In this document: piece after piece, positions 21,707 through 30,020 of the stretch | Layout of the letters: every line of letters starts with the position of its first letter | How positions within the stretch are numbered: position 1 is the stretch's first letter | Source of the DNA: a virus | Length of the DNA stretch: 36,917 nt | Reading direction: 5' to 3' (one strand) | IMG/VR virus record: IMGVR_UViG_3300013120_000025 | Span: 1 to 36,917 of that record | Made by a program: the position numbers and the translations under genes | The notes under the pieces: model-generated | Database searches by the model: none | What the model was told of the DNA's origin: nothing | Seen by the model: the letters and a program-made list of their open reading frames with translations, nothing else

Positions 21707-22068
21707 TACGTCACCTCACTTGTCAGTATTCTTGTCGTCACACCGTGGCTATCGCACTGAACCAGCAAAATGTCAAACACTACGCTATCAATGACCGCCC
21801 TCATCTTCTCTGTGATCGTCGGATAGTAGCCTCTCAGGGATAGCGTGTAGTTTGATACAACGTAAGTCTGGTCGGACTGCTTGACTTCTCGTCCCTTGTT
21901 TGGACCATGAGCGCAAGCGATATCAGAATGACCGGCGACCGCTTGCCAATCATCGACAATCTGGCCGTAATCATCCTCAACCCCCTCATTCTGTTGAATG
22001 GTGCATAGCGATGGGAAGTAATCCGCCAGCTCTGTCATCATTCTGGGGTCGAAAATCGCTCTAGTCAT
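21706..22068 (-). CDS. Head-tail joining (head closure) protein
   Basis: The 120-aa protein has the layout of phage head-tail joining proteins: ADYFPSLCTIQQNEGVEDDY, GQIVDDWQAVAGHSDIACAH, then SNYTLSLRGYYPTITEKMRA with a VIDSVVFDILLV strand. Such proteins close the portal channel after packaging and receive the tail. GAGGGGATC precedes the ATG. It lies directly after the adaptor gene at 22140, the standard order. Confidence 0.75.
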   Translation of the reverse strand: MTRAIFDPRMMTELADYFPSLCTIQQNEGVEDDYGQIVDDWQAVAGHSDIACAHGPNKGREVKQSDQTYVVSNYTLSLRGYYPTITEKMRAVIDSVVFDILLVQCDSHGVTTRILTSEVT

Positions 22069-22077
22069 GATCCCCTC

Positions 22078-22127
22078 TGCGTTTCAGGCCGATCTATTGA
22101 GAGGCCCCTTAAAGCCCCTCAAACGCA
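22078..22127 (-). other. Intergenic stem structure before the head-closure gene
   Basis: TGCGTTT (22078-22084) and AAACGCA (22121-22127) are perfect inverted repeats. Inside, GAGG-CC and GGCC-CTC segments around CTTTAAG make a second hairpin. The element fills most of the 71-base gap. No T-tract follows, so it looks more like an mRNA processing or stabilising structure than a terminator. Confidence 0.45.
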
Positions 22128-22139
22128 TTGACCCTACTT

Positions 22140-22532
22140 CTACACGTCCTCCAATGCCTCATTCACCGTTTGCTCAACCCAGCTCCAATGCCCCAGCAAC
22201 ATTTCAGCTACCTCGAATCCAGCATCAGACGAAGACGTGATCGCATCAGATCTTAGAGCAGCCGCCCGTGCCCTCATCTCAGCCGATACCTTTGCGCCAT
22301 CCACTTCAACGTCAAGCAACGTAACGACCTTCAAGATTAGCACCTGATTCGATGCCCACGATTCCAGCGCGATAGCCGAAGCGTTGAAGACCGTATCGCC
22401 ATCAAGATCACCAGCCAACGTAATGAAGGCGTCAATCTCAGCGTCGGAATAGAACTCGTATGTTGAATCTGTATCCTGAATCAACAGCCTGACCTTGCCT
22501 CTGTCAGTTGCCAGATCGTAGGTAAAAGTCAT
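22140..22532 (-). CDS. Head-tail adaptor protein (gp6/gp15-like)
   Basis: The 130-aa protein begins MTFTYDLATDRGKVRLLIQD, then YEFYSDAEIDAFITLAGD and a helical body (ASAIALESWASNQVLI; VSAEMRARAAALRSDA). This is the pattern of small helical adaptors that bind the portal ring (HK97 gp6, SPP1 gp15). AAGGAGTAGAT precedes the ATG. It is the first gene after the major capsid protein, separated by a structured 103-base gap. Confidence 0.75.
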   Translation of the reverse strand: MTFTYDLATDRGKVRLLIQDTDSTYEFYSDAEIDAFITLAGDLDGDTVFNASAIALESWASNQVLILKVVTLLDVEVDGAKVSAEMRARAAALRSDAITSSSDAGFEVAEMLLGHWSWVEQTVNEALEDV

Positions 22533-22554
22533 ATCTACTCCTTCGCCGCAAGGA

Positions 22555-22616
22555 ATACTCGGCCAGTTGCTTTAGGCTCCTGTGTTAGCTTATTTGTCCC
22601 ATTCCAAGCCGAGTAT
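22555..22616 (-). other. Structured element between the capsid and adaptor genes
   Basis: ATACTCGGC (22555-22563) and GCCGAGTAT (22608-22616) form a perfect 9-bp stem enclosing 44 bases. The layout (9-bp stem, ~44-base interior) closely parallels the element at 2029-2089, though the sequences differ. It begins 20 bases after the capsid stop codon. There is no T-tract. A role in mRNA stability after the highly expressed capsid gene is inferred. Confidence 0.55.
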
Positions 22617-22635
22617 CCCCTCTATATCTGGCGAT

Positions 22636-23772
22636 CTATCCTACTTGTGCGTAGGCACATCGTGGGTCTAGGTAGTTTCCACCAAGACACAAACGCACCC
22701 TGAACATCACGTTGTCAGACTCGAAATCACCGTCGAACGGAGAAATCGGAGCACCGGACAGAGTGACCTTATTGCTCGCCTTCATGCAGATTTTCGGCCC
22801 TTCATGTCCACGCAGATGGTCAAGACCAATAGCGTAGTTGAAAGACGTATCAGCGAACAGATACCACGTAGTAGCAACATCGCCGCTCGCGTCAATCTGA
22901 GCCAACCAAGGATCGACATGGAGCTGAATGCCTAGCTGTGGAACGATGTTCGTGGTAGGGACTGGAATACCGCCACCAGCGCCAACCTCAGTCCACTGCT
23001 TCAGCGCAGACGTAAGAACAGCTCTAGCCTGGAATTCCAACTGAACCGGAACGACTAGATGTAATCCGCGAATGCTCAGAGGGCGTCCGTTAACGTCCGT
23101 CTGTGCAGCCATCAAGCCCATTGTCGTTTCCAGGTTCGCAATAGTAAGCGCCAACGCTCCGAGGTTCGTCACGTTCACACCGTCAACGTCAGCAATCGGA
23201 GCACCGAACAGAAGCACGTCAGGCCCAGTCGCATCAGCAATCAGGCCCGTCACTTCTGCGTGGTTCGTGTTGACTGCCATCTTCGCATAGTCTTCTGCGA
23301 TGTCATTGAACGCGCCCATTCCATCGTTGATCAACGCTTCCCAACTGATGTCGAACTGCTCACCAACCTTACGAACCGACCGCGTGTATCGCGTTGCCGA
23401 GCTAGGCGTAACAAGGTACTCGCCCTTCTCAGTCACATTCCGCAACACACCACGTCCGCCGTTTCGACGATGCCGCGTATGCGTCAGGAAGTTCGGAACC
23501 GTTCCGGTCTTCGTGTATGCCTCATAGTCTGGCTGCACAATGCCATACTGCGCCATCATCTCACGCTCGATAGTCGTACCAAGCAGGTACGGGAAATCGG
23601 TCGTTGTGACAGCTTCCTCCATGACAAGAGCATGTCTGCGTGGGCGCAATCCGGCCTTGTTGTTGATCAAGTCCATACCACGCTCAAGCTGTTGTTCCGT
23701 GAACCGTCGATTGACCGGCTCCCATCCCTTCCAATCTAGTCCTGCTTCTTGAAACGTATTTGCAAGATCCAT
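22636..23772 (-). CDS. Major capsid protein (HK97-fold)
   Basis: I prefer the ATG at 23772 (AGGTGA before it), giving 378 aa. An ATG at 23790 would add six residues. The N-terminal ~85 residues form an arm (TFQEAGLDWKGWEPVNRRFT; then ALVMEEAVTTTDFPYLLGTT). The core includes SVRKVGEQFDISWEALINDG, NVTNLGALALTIANLETTMG and RGLHLVVPVQLEFQARAVL. The end has DNVMFRVRLCLGGNYLDPRC. This pattern, the size and the position downstream of protease/scaffold identify the capsid subunit. Bases 23365-23402 are shared with the gene at 30059. Confidence 0.88.
   Translation of the reverse strand: MDLANTFQEAGLDWKGWEPVNRRFTEQQLERGMDLINNKAGLRPRRHALVMEEAVTTTDFPYLLGTTIEREMMAQYGIVQPDYEAYTKTGTVPNFLTHTRHRRNGGRGVLRNVTEKGEYLVTPSSATRYTRSVRKVGEQFDISWEALINDGMGAFNDIAEDYAKMAVNTNHAEVTGLIADATGPDVLLFGAPIADVDGVNVTNLGALALTIANLETTMGLMAAQTDVNGRPLSIRGLHLVVPVQLEFQARAVLTSALKQWTEVGAGGGIPVPTTNIVPQLGIQLHVDPWLAQIDASGDVATTWYLFADTSFNYAIGLDHLRGHEGPKICMKASNKVTLSGAPISPFDGDFESDNVMFRVRLCLGGNYLDPRCAYAQVG
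23365..23402. repeat. 38-bp repeat, copy in the capsid gene
   Basis: The 38 bases starting AACCTTACGAACCGACCGCG match 30108-30145 exactly. Here they encode SATRYTRSVRKV of the capsid protein. The match begins and ends sharply, with different bases on both flanks. Confidence 0.96.
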
Positions 23773-23807
23773 CTCGTCACCTATCCTCATCCGGGAGAAC
23801 GTAGGTC

Positions 23808-24131
23808 TTATGCACCTGTTGTGCCTTTCCCTTTACGTGTCGCCGCTTTGGGCGTCTCCCTCTTCTTTTTCGCCGCTGCTGCTTTCGCTCGTGCTGACCT
23901 TTTCTTCCGCTCATCCTCCCTGTCCTTCTCTTTCAAGGCTGTAGCATTCTCCTCATCCACGCCGATCTCATTGAGCGTAGCTTCAAGCACAATCTGCTGC
24001 GCTTCCATCTGCGCAACGTCGCCGTCAATCCGCTCAATCTCGATCTGATGCTCGCGGCGGGAATAGGCCAACTGGCCTAGACCCGCTCTCAGAGCATTCA
24101 GCCTATGGACAAGCGTCTCCTTAGCAGACAT
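23808..24131 (-). CDS. Coiled-coil protein with Lys/Arg/Ala-rich tail
   Basis: The 107-aa protein is a coiled coil for residues ~5-75 (AKETLVHRLNALRAGLGQLA; MEAQQIVLEATLNEIGVDEE). It then has a histone-like tail of Lys, Arg and Ala (RSARAKAAAAKKKRETPKAA). The tail could bind packaged DNA or nucleic acid. The gene lies between the decoration and capsid genes, so it is probably a capsid-associated or assembly protein. The start at 24131 follows the upstream stop by one base, with no strong ribosome site. Function is not known. Confidence 0.55.
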   Translation of the reverse strand: MSAKETLVHRLNALRAGLGQLAYSRREHQIEIERIDGDVAQMEAQQIVLEATLNEIGVDEENATALKEKDREDERKKRSARAKAAAAKKKRETPKAATRKGKGTTGA

Positions 24132-24132
24132 T

Positions 24133-25386
24133 CTAGGCCAAGCTCAAGAATGCTTCATCGGCATTTGCTGCAAATTCGCCCAGCGCCGCCGCTGCTTGTG
24201 TCATGCCATCTCGGCTAATGCAGCCGTTGGCCCGTAGCTGTTGAGTATCCTGACCGCCAGCCCCACCATTGAGTTTCATCACGCAAGCGTAGAACTCATT
24301 TTCACAGGCAACTGTGTCGGTTGAGAACTCAACGCCGCCCTCGAAGTTCATGCCGTTGGCCTTGAAACGATCGCCGATATTCGCACAGTCGATATAGACC
24401 AGGCCTTCGATGTTGTTGCCTCCGAGTCCTCTCCCGTGCATGTAGATCTTGATCAAGGAATCGTCATCAGCATGGTTCGTGACCAACGAGTAGTCGGTGT
24501 CGGTATCGTTGCTGAACCCGCAATCGCGGAACGTGACAATGAGCTTCTTGCTCGCCGTCATATTCGTGTTGTCGATTCGGATTCCATCAACATTCTCCGC
24601 GCCACTCGAAATCGTGAGATTCGCAAAGAACGCCAGATAGTTGTTCGCCCCGATAGCTACGCTCGGCTTGACAAGAATCGCCTCAGCACCCACGGTGCAG
24701 TCGATGATCGTCGATTCGTAATCGGGCGTAAGTCCGGTCACAAGAACATCTGTCACGCCTGTCGGGAAGGCCAGCGATGCGGCGGAAGTGTAAGTTCCAG
24801 GCATCAGCATAATCTTCTTCTTGGCATCCGTAACCGCTGCGAACGCTGTCGCAAGGGTCAGATACGGGAAGAAGAACGAGCCATCACCGTCATCGTCACC
24901 ATCAACCGAAACCCAGATGTAACTATCGTTGGAATATCCTAGTGCTTCCCAGGTAGGATCTTGATGGACCTTGACCGCCAATACAGCAGCAGTCCCCGAC
25001 GCATCTAGCGTGCCTAACGCAGTCCCGAATGGAATCTGTGTCTCAGCGCTTTCGATCTTGCTGAGAACACAGGTCGTGGTATTGATGTAGATTCGATCGC
25101 CGCGTGAGATAGCGGATGTGCCGCCATCATTCGAGGCAACTACATTCAGCCACCAAAGCCCCTCAGTATCGACCGCAATCAGATCTGTTGCAGCCGCTGC
25201 GCCGGACATTGCCACGCCGACGATGTTGCCAACCACCACGGGATCTTTCCCGTCAACGAATCCGTCCGCATGAGTTGGGTGAGTAATCAGCGACTCTTCA
25301 AAAGTCAGTACCCGCCCTTCTCCGCCAGAACTTAGCTCAGTCCCAGCAGATTGACTAGTGTTGTCATAGATGTCGTATGTAGGCAT
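24133..25386 (-). CDS. Capsid decoration protein (DUF2190-like) fused to a beta-helix domain
   Basis: Residues ~1-145 match the DUF2190 capsid-stabilising pattern: LTFEESLITHPTHADGFVDG, VVVGNIVGVAMSGAAAATDL, LIAVDTEGLWWLNVVASNDG, then SRGDRIYINTTTC and PFGTALG. From residue ~155, IWVSVDGDDDGDGSFFFPYL and LMPGTYTSAASLAFPTG mark the start of a pectate-lyase-like right-handed beta-helix, continuing through rungs such as YLAFFANLTISSGAENVDGI. DUF2190 proteins are normally ~110 aa, so the extra ~260 residues are unusual. GGGGGTAGAG precedes the ATG. It should coat the capsid and display the beta-helix outward, possibly as a glycan-binding or enzymatic domain. Confidence 0.75.
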   Translation of the reverse strand: MPTYDIYDNTSQSAGTELSSGGEGRVLTFEESLITHPTHADGFVDGKDPVVVGNIVGVAMSGAAAATDLIAVDTEGLWWLNVVASNDGGTSAISRGDRIYINTTTCVLSKIESAETQIPFGTALGTLDASGTAAVLAVKVHQDPTWEALGYSNDSYIWVSVDGDDDGDGSFFFPYLTLATAFAAVTDAKKKIMLMPGTYTSAASLAFPTGVTDVLVTGLTPDYESTIIDCTVGAEAILVKPSVAIGANNYLAFFANLTISSGAENVDGIRIDNTNMTASKKLIVTFRDCGFSNDTDTDYSLVTNHADDDSLIKIYMHGRGLGGNNIEGLVYIDCANIGDRFKANGMNFEGGVEFSTDTVACENEFYACVMKLNGGAGGQDTQQLRANGCISRDGMTQAAAALGEFAANADEAFLSLA

Positions 25387-25397
25387 CTCTACCCCCT

Positions 25398-26459
25398 CTA
25401 GCTGTAGAAGAGTTCAGCCATTCGCTTGCACTCTTCGTCCGTTCCTTTTCTCTCGGCAAAGTATGCCGCCGCTTTCCGGGCTACACGCGCTTCGTGCATC
25501 TCTGCCGTGTCTTCCGATCCTCCACTCTCGCCCATGCCCTTAATTCCTGGCGCTACTTTAGGTCCAAGGCTTTCGATGTAATCTGTCTCAACCTTGATAC
25601 CGTCTTCGATGAGCGTGGTCAGCGCCTCTTTATCGAGCTTGCCTTCCTTCATCGGAGCGGACTTGGTGAGTGTTTCAACCAATCGCGTCCGCGTGACTTC
25701 AGGCAACTCCTCATTCTTGCTGACCGCTTCAACTATGATGTCACGCGCATCACGCAAGGCTAATGCTTCTGCCAGCCGCGCATTCTCGGTCGTCAATGTC
25801 TCATTAGCCTCGGTCAAGGTCGTAACCTGGCCCTCAGCCTCGGTCAACTTCTCTTGTGCTTCTTTCAGTTCCATCGGTTCCCCCTCTCCTTTGGGTTCGT
25901 CCAACCATTCCATGAATCGTGCCTCTTCCGAACGTCCATCGCTTTCGACGAAAGCAGCCGCCTCCATGAACTCATTCACTCTCTCGTCTGCTGTCGCCGT
26001 CGCTGCTTCATACAGCGGCACCATCTTTCCGCCACGTCCCGCCACGGTCACAAGGTCATACCCCGCACCCGGATTGAACTTTTCAGCGACTTTCGTTTGC
26101 TTTCCGCCGATAGATTCCGTTGTGGCTTTCCCGCCCGCTCTGAGCGAGACAGCTGGTCCCAGCTCTTCGACAAAATCTCGCCAATGCTTCGCCACTCGGA
26201 ATTCGCTATACATGCCCGGACCCACTGGCCCGTTCTTGTCGTAGGTAGGTGTGCCGATGATAGGGCCGACAAGATCCCTAAGCGATCTCTCGGGCCGGTC
26301 CTTTCGTTCCTTCAATCCAGGATGATCGACGTACACCTGTCCCCCGTCGAACGCATGAACATCACGGGCAAGCTGTTCCTCTTTGTAGTAGGCCGATGAT
26401 CCCTGGCCAGGACTGATCACCCGCACCCGCGCTATTCCGTCCTCGTTGATGAATTTCAT
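25398..26459 (-). CDS. Prohead serine protease fused to scaffold
   Basis: The ATG at 26459 overlaps the upstream stop (ATGA) and gives 353 aa. Residues ~1-165 form the protease: VISPGQGSSAYYKEEQLARD, then QVYVDHPG with likely catalytic His46 and AVSLRAGGKA with likely Ser105. Residues ~195-260 are a coiled coil (ELKEAQEKLTEAEGQVTTLT; ENARLAEALALRDARDI), as in scaffold domains. The tail is basic/acidic mixed (RKAAAYFAERKGTDEECKRM). During head assembly it would organise capsid subunits and then cleave itself and the scaffold. The arrangement, protease then capsid, is standard. Confidence 0.8.
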   Translation of the reverse strand: MKFINEDGIARVRVISPGQGSSAYYKEEQLARDVHAFDGGQVYVDHPGLKERKDRPERSLRDLVGPIIGTPTYDKNGPVGPGMYSEFRVAKHWRDFVEELGPAVSLRAGGKATTESIGGKQTKVAEKFNPGAGYDLVTVAGRGGKMVPLYEAATATADERVNEFMEAAAFVESDGRSEEARFMEWLDEPKGEGEPMELKEAQEKLTEAEGQVTTLTEANETLTTENARLAEALALRDARDIIVEAVSKNEELPEVTRTRLVETLTKSAPMKEGKLDKEALTTLIEDGIKVETDYIESLGPKVAPGIKGMGESGGSEDTAEMHEARVARKAAAYFAERKGTDEECKRMAELFYS

Positions 26460-26845
26460 TCTCCCTCCCACGGGATAAGCTGCCCCGCCTGTTCGACGAA
26501 TGACGCCGCGACTGGTTTACCAGCTTCGGTGTTCGTTGTCGTCGGGTAAGTCGTCACCTTCTCCACCTCAACCGCCCCGCTCAAAGTCACCTTGCCGTCT
26601 ACACCAACGGTATAGAGCGCCTTGAAGTATTTCGTCGGATTGCCATCTCCGCCTGTCTCATAGATGACAAAATCATCGAACAGCTCCACGACGTAAGAAT
26701 ACGCATCGCCCGATGTCAACTGTCTGACAGCGTTCCCGACATCCTCGTTCAGTTTCGTGTAGCTCTTCGCCTCTACCAGCCACGCAGTCGCCGTCTTGTC
26801 GTCTTCGTCCAACGCCTCGCGCAGCGCCTCTTTCAACGAATTCAC
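26456..26845 (-). CDS. Head-region structural protein (129 aa, GTG start)
   Basis: I place the start at the GTG at 26845. It stands one base after the MuF stop with AAGGGAGG six bases upstream. The longer frame to 26866 overlaps MuF. The product begins NSLKEALREALDEDDKTATA. Its core has SYVVELFDDFVIYETGGDGN, KYFKALYTVGVDGKVTLSGA and VEVEKVTTY, a pattern that recurs just upstream of the protease in Mu-like/MuF phages. It is probably a head-assembly or minor head protein. The exact job is unknown. Confidence 0.65.
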   Translation of the reverse strand: MNSLKEALREALDEDDKTATAWLVEAKSYTKLNEDVGNAVRQLTSGDAYSYVVELFDDFVIYETGGDGNPTKYFKALYTVGVDGKVTLSGAVEVEKVTTYPTTTNTEAGKPVAASFVEQAGQLIPWEGE

Positions 26846-26846
26846 G

Positions 26847-27635
26847 TCAACCCTCCCTTGATACACGTCTCAAAACAGAACACCGACAGCCCGGAAAGCG
26901 AGGATACGTCTGATCGCCGCTTGGGAAATCTTCATCGTACTGAATCCAACCAGCATCCGAGTTCTCCTGGCATCCATCGCTCACGTTATTGTCGCCTACC
27001 GTCTGCCATTTCTTCTCAGTCCGAATCCCCGTCGCCTCGATCTCATCAATCAGCGTCGTCTCACCGTGTGCATACCCCACTGCGTTCTCGTTGATCGCTA
27101 CAAGATGAGCCCTTGACTGGATGTGCGCCTGTGGCTTCCCCACAGCGAACTCGCCAAACTGCTTCGTAATCTGCCGCGCTACCTCATCGTAGCTGGCCCC
27201 CTTCTCAAGGCCACGAGTCACCATGTTCCCGATGCGCTTCTTGGTCGTATCGTTAACATCCGCAACATCCTTAGCCGCTTGAACCTTCGCCCACTTCACA
27301 GCTTCCGGTTGCTTCAATTCGAACGCCGCTTGCATCCCGACTTCCTCGGCCATTGCCGTGTATCCTTGACTCACAGCAGGGACCAATCCAGCTTGGAAGA
27401 TCTCCTCGCCGTTCATCACCGTCACCTTGAAGACATCGTCTAAGATGCTGTCGATGTCGCTAGTCGCGGACTCGGCAAACCATTTCTTCATCCTCGGTAA
27501 CCGCTTCGCCACCTCTTTGCCCTGTCGCCTGAACCACGCCCCCACTGCTTTCTCCATGCGATCTGTGTCTCGCTTCTTCTGCAACACAGAAACGGCCTCC
27601 ACGAGAGAGGCCGTGCATTTGGATACGCGGGTCAA
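26847..27635 (-). CDS. MuF-like minor head protein
   Basis: The 262-aa reading starts at a TTG at 27635. An ATG at 27557 (from MEKAVGAWFRRQGKEV) is an alternative. The C-terminal half carries the MuF signature: IQSRAHLVAINENAVGYAHG, KKWQTVGDNNVSDGCQENSD and FPRFPGCRCSVLRR-like end (YPRFPGCRCSVLRR). The N-terminal half is helical (AMAEEVGMQAAFELKQPEAV; KRIGNMVTRGLEKGASYDEV). MuF proteins sit inside the head near the portal and are ejected or guide assembly. No toxin domain is fused. It lies two genes after the portal. Confidence 0.85.
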   Translation of the reverse strand: MTRVSKCTASLVEAVSVLQKKRDTDRMEKAVGAWFRRQGKEVAKRLPRMKKWFAESATSDIDSILDDVFKVTVMNGEEIFQAGLVPAVSQGYTAMAEEVGMQAAFELKQPEAVKWAKVQAAKDVADVNDTTKKRIGNMVTRGLEKGASYDEVARQITKQFGEFAVGKPQAHIQSRAHLVAINENAVGYAHGETTLIDEIEATGIRTEKKWQTVGDNNVSDGCQENSDAGWIQYDEDFPSGDQTYPRFPGCRCSVLRRVSREG

Positions 27636-27645
27636 GCATTCAGTC

Positions 27646-27975
27646 CTAGTCAGGTGTCATCACAGATTCCCCCTCTTCATCGTTCTCCTTGCTTGCCGAC
27701 ATCATCGCTGCAATATCACCTTCGAGGTTGAGTATCTTCGACGCCATCGACTCAATCTGTTCCATCATCGACGCCTCAGCGGATTCATCTTTCTTCAGGT
27801 CTTCCATCAGCGCATCGAACACCTTCAGCAGGATCGCAATCTGCGTCGTCTCTTCGGCTATCGCGGCGGATGTCAACTCGGCGCGTTCAAGGCATTGCAG
27901 CTTCTCAATGGCGAGTGTGCCCACACGTCCCTTGAGTGTTTCGATCTTGGTTTCGAGATTCTGTAGGGTGATCAT
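27646..27975 (-). CDS. Coiled-coil protein (109 aa) between portal and MuF
   Basis: The protein is helical throughout: MITLQNLETKIETLKGRVGT, LQCLERAELTSAAIAEETTQ, SMMEQIESMASKILNLEGDI, with an acidic tail (SKENDEEGESVMTPD). The heptad pattern of Leu/Ile suggests a coiled coil. TGGAGCCATC precedes the ATG, which overlaps the upstream stop. It may be a minor scaffold or internal head protein. No family is recognised. Confidence 0.55.
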   Translation of the reverse strand: MITLQNLETKIETLKGRVGTLAIEKLQCLERAELTSAAIAEETTQIAILLKVFDALMEDLKKDESAEASMMEQIESMASKILNLEGDIAAMMSASKENDEEGESVMTPD

Positions 27976-28331
27976 GATGGCTCCATTGCTAGGATGAATG
28001 CGCGGGTGATGGCGCGCGGGGCAGATAGATCACCGGGACAATCGCCCGATCGTTCTCCACACTCTCGATCTACCAACACCATTCGCGCCCAAATGTCGTC
28101 TTTGCCGCGTGCGCCCGGGAAATAGACTGCGTAGTCCACGCCCCTCTCGATCAACTCCCACGCCACCGCGATGTTGTTCGGGTAGTCGGGGATTGCTGAT
28201 GTGGATTCCAATCCAGGAGGAATGCCACCCGCGCCTATATCGTTGTAAAAACACATCGTCCATCCCAACAATTCAGCGGCCTTGATCCGCAATTCCTCAT
28301 CCGTCATCGCCATCACTTCGTCTCTGGTCAT
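27972..28331 (-). CDS. Phage ABA-sandwich domain protein
   Basis: The 119-aa product contains the Phage_ABA_S pattern (PF18066). A helix, DEELRIKAAELLGW, leads to IPDYPNNIAVAWELIERGVD and then AITRAFILAMEPS at the end. This small fold (alpha/beta/alpha sandwich) is found across phages with no known function. It overlaps the portal stop and the next start by four bases each. Its GAGGCGGA ribosome site is the portal gene's last codons. Confidence 0.7.
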   Translation of the reverse strand: MTRDEVMAMTDEELRIKAAELLGWTMCFYNDIGAGGIPPGLESTSAIPDYPNNIAVAWELIERGVDYAVYFPGARGKDDIWARMVLVDRECGERSGDCPGDLSAPRAITRAFILAMEPS

Positions 28332-29992
28332 TCCGCCTCCTTGCTCTTCACCGCTTCGATGAACGCCCCGGCAAGCCCCGTCACCACTTCGCTGATAGGA
28401 ATCTCGCGGGCTTCGCTCATCGCTTCAATCGCTTGCTGCAGATCCTGCACCGCGCCAGCTACGGCGACGGCTTCCGGCTCCTCGCCTTCGGGGAATAACT
28501 TCTCTATCACCTCTTCAATGGACGTTTCACCAAGCACCCTCAGCAATCGCTCGGTCGTGTACTTGGCGTCGATTGTCCCAGCAAACGGACTGCCATTCAA
28601 CGTAGCAGATGCCACGATAGCATCAACCTGGGCCTTCTGATCGTCTTCAACCAACTTGGGAAAGTCCACGTTGACGGTAGTATCAATCGGCTTTCCTCTT
28701 AGGTCGGGATTCTCGTTCTCGGTATCGAAAACGAATGTCTCCTCTTCCCAGGCATCAGGCTCCCACTCGCCGGATAGTGTGCCTTTCACATTCGGATCAT
28801 CGCTTGTGTATCCAACCTCAGCAACGGATCGAATCACGTACTCGCAGATGCCCTCGATGACCGTCTCCCACAATAGCTGTCTCAGGGAGAAAGCCAGCTC
28901 AGTCGGTCGATTCAACGAACGCGCGGTTGCTAGGGTGCCCACAGATACGTCGCCGTAGAACGTCTCAGGCAATCCCGTGGCCGCGCAAACCATGAGTAAC
29001 AACCGCCGTCCGTCTTCTGCCGACGTCGTTGCGCCCGCTGTACGCAACGGCAGCATCTTTGTAGCGTCATCAGTAATAGCAACCCCGGCTGTTGCCGGTG
29101 ATGGCTGATATTGGCCGCTTGAGATCTTCGAGTCCAGCTTGTTCTTGACCGCAAGCCGACTAGCCGATCCTGCCTTCTTCGTAATCTGCCAAGCGAACCG
29201 AGCATAGGATCGAACAATCGTCGCCCAATTCTGCAGGAACTTGTTGTAAGCCTGCGCCCAATCCTGCGCGGAATAGATTTCAGAAAGTCCGAACTTCTGA
29301 TTTAGGACACGGTTGACAGCAACGTGATAAACTGGACTCTCCCAGTGGACCGTCTTGCCGTTGTATGTCGGCTTCTGATTCGCTGGCCGATATTCCCAGT
29401 CGGGATAATATTCTGTGAACATCTTCCCCGTGGCCACGAAGCGCCCGGATGAATCGCGCTTCTGAGTCCATCGGCGCTCATAGAACCACACCTCGTTCCG
29501 GTCTTCTGGGTTCGTTATCGTATCCCAGATCTCATCGAAGACGATGGTGCTCACCCTCACCTGTCCCTCATTGTTACGGAACAACGCAAAGAACAGGTTG
29601 CCGTCGATGTTCGCATCCTTCTCTAGCTTCGCCAACTGAATGACGGACGAGAACACTTTCTTATTCTTGCGGTCGTTAACGAACGTCTGCACCACTTCAT
29701 CGACAAGCGGGTGAGCGGCCTTGATGGTCACGCCTTGCCCAAAGACGTAGTGTGCCTGCGTATCAACGGCGCGGCCAATCAGTGGGTTCTTCTCGTAGAA
29801 CAGGAACGAGTTCTTGCAGATCTTGCGTAGTCCATCACGGGTAAACTCACGCTCGTCAGCGCCGGATAGCTTGTTCCACCCGACATCTTCAAGCGCAAGC
29901 TCTAGCTCGGTGATTGCCTCTGAGTAGTTGTCTCGCATCACGCGGAGTTCTTCACTCAACGATGCGACAGTCGGTTCGGCGTGTTCGGTCAT
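28328..29992 (-). CDS. Portal protein
   Basis: The 554-aa protein has typical portal features: EKNPLIGRAVDTQAHYVFGQ and GVTIKAA (residues ~68-95) near the wing, an EIWDTITNPEDRNEVWFYER strand, and SPVYHVAVNRVLNQKFGLSE with LPETFYGDVSVGTLATARSL, the common portal motif. The C-terminus (~480-554) is helical and acidic. Portals form the dodecameric ring through which DNA enters and leaves. GGAGATCTT precedes the ATG. A predicted promoter lies just upstream, and the terminase and two small genes precede it. Confidence 0.9.
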   Translation of the reverse strand: MTEHAEPTVASLSEELRVMRDNYSEAITELELALEDVGWNKLSGADEREFTRDGLRKICKNSFLFYEKNPLIGRAVDTQAHYVFGQGVTIKAAHPLVDEVVQTFVNDRKNKKVFSSVIQLAKLEKDANIDGNLFFALFRNNEGQVRVSTIVFDEIWDTITNPEDRNEVWFYERRWTQKRDSSGRFVATGKMFTEYYPDWEYRPANQKPTYNGKTVHWESPVYHVAVNRVLNQKFGLSEIYSAQDWAQAYNKFLQNWATIVRSYARFAWQITKKAGSASRLAVKNKLDSKISSGQYQPSPATAGVAITDDATKMLPLRTAGATTSAEDGRRLLLMVCAATGLPETFYGDVSVGTLATARSLNRPTELAFSLRQLLWETVIEGICEYVIRSVAEVGYTSDDPNVKGTLSGEWEPDAWEEETFVFDTENENPDLRGKPIDTTVNVDFPKLVEDDQKAQVDAIVASATLNGSPFAGTIDAKYTTERLLRVLGETSIEEVIEKLFPEGEEPEAVAVAGAVQDLQQAIEAMSEAREIPISEVVTGLAGAFIEAVKSKEAE

Positions 29993-30020
29993 AAGATCTC
30001 CATGTCACATGCGATACCTA

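Noticed and set aside
25594-26244. Plus-strand 216-codon frame
   Set aside because: It is antisense to the protease/scaffold gene. Ser-rich low-complexity translation typical of shadow frames.
27460-27639. Alternative 59-codon minus frame starting ATG at 27639
   Set aside because: The overlapping frame carries the MuF N-terminal helix, and this one is Gly/Arg/Glu-rich with no family resemblance.
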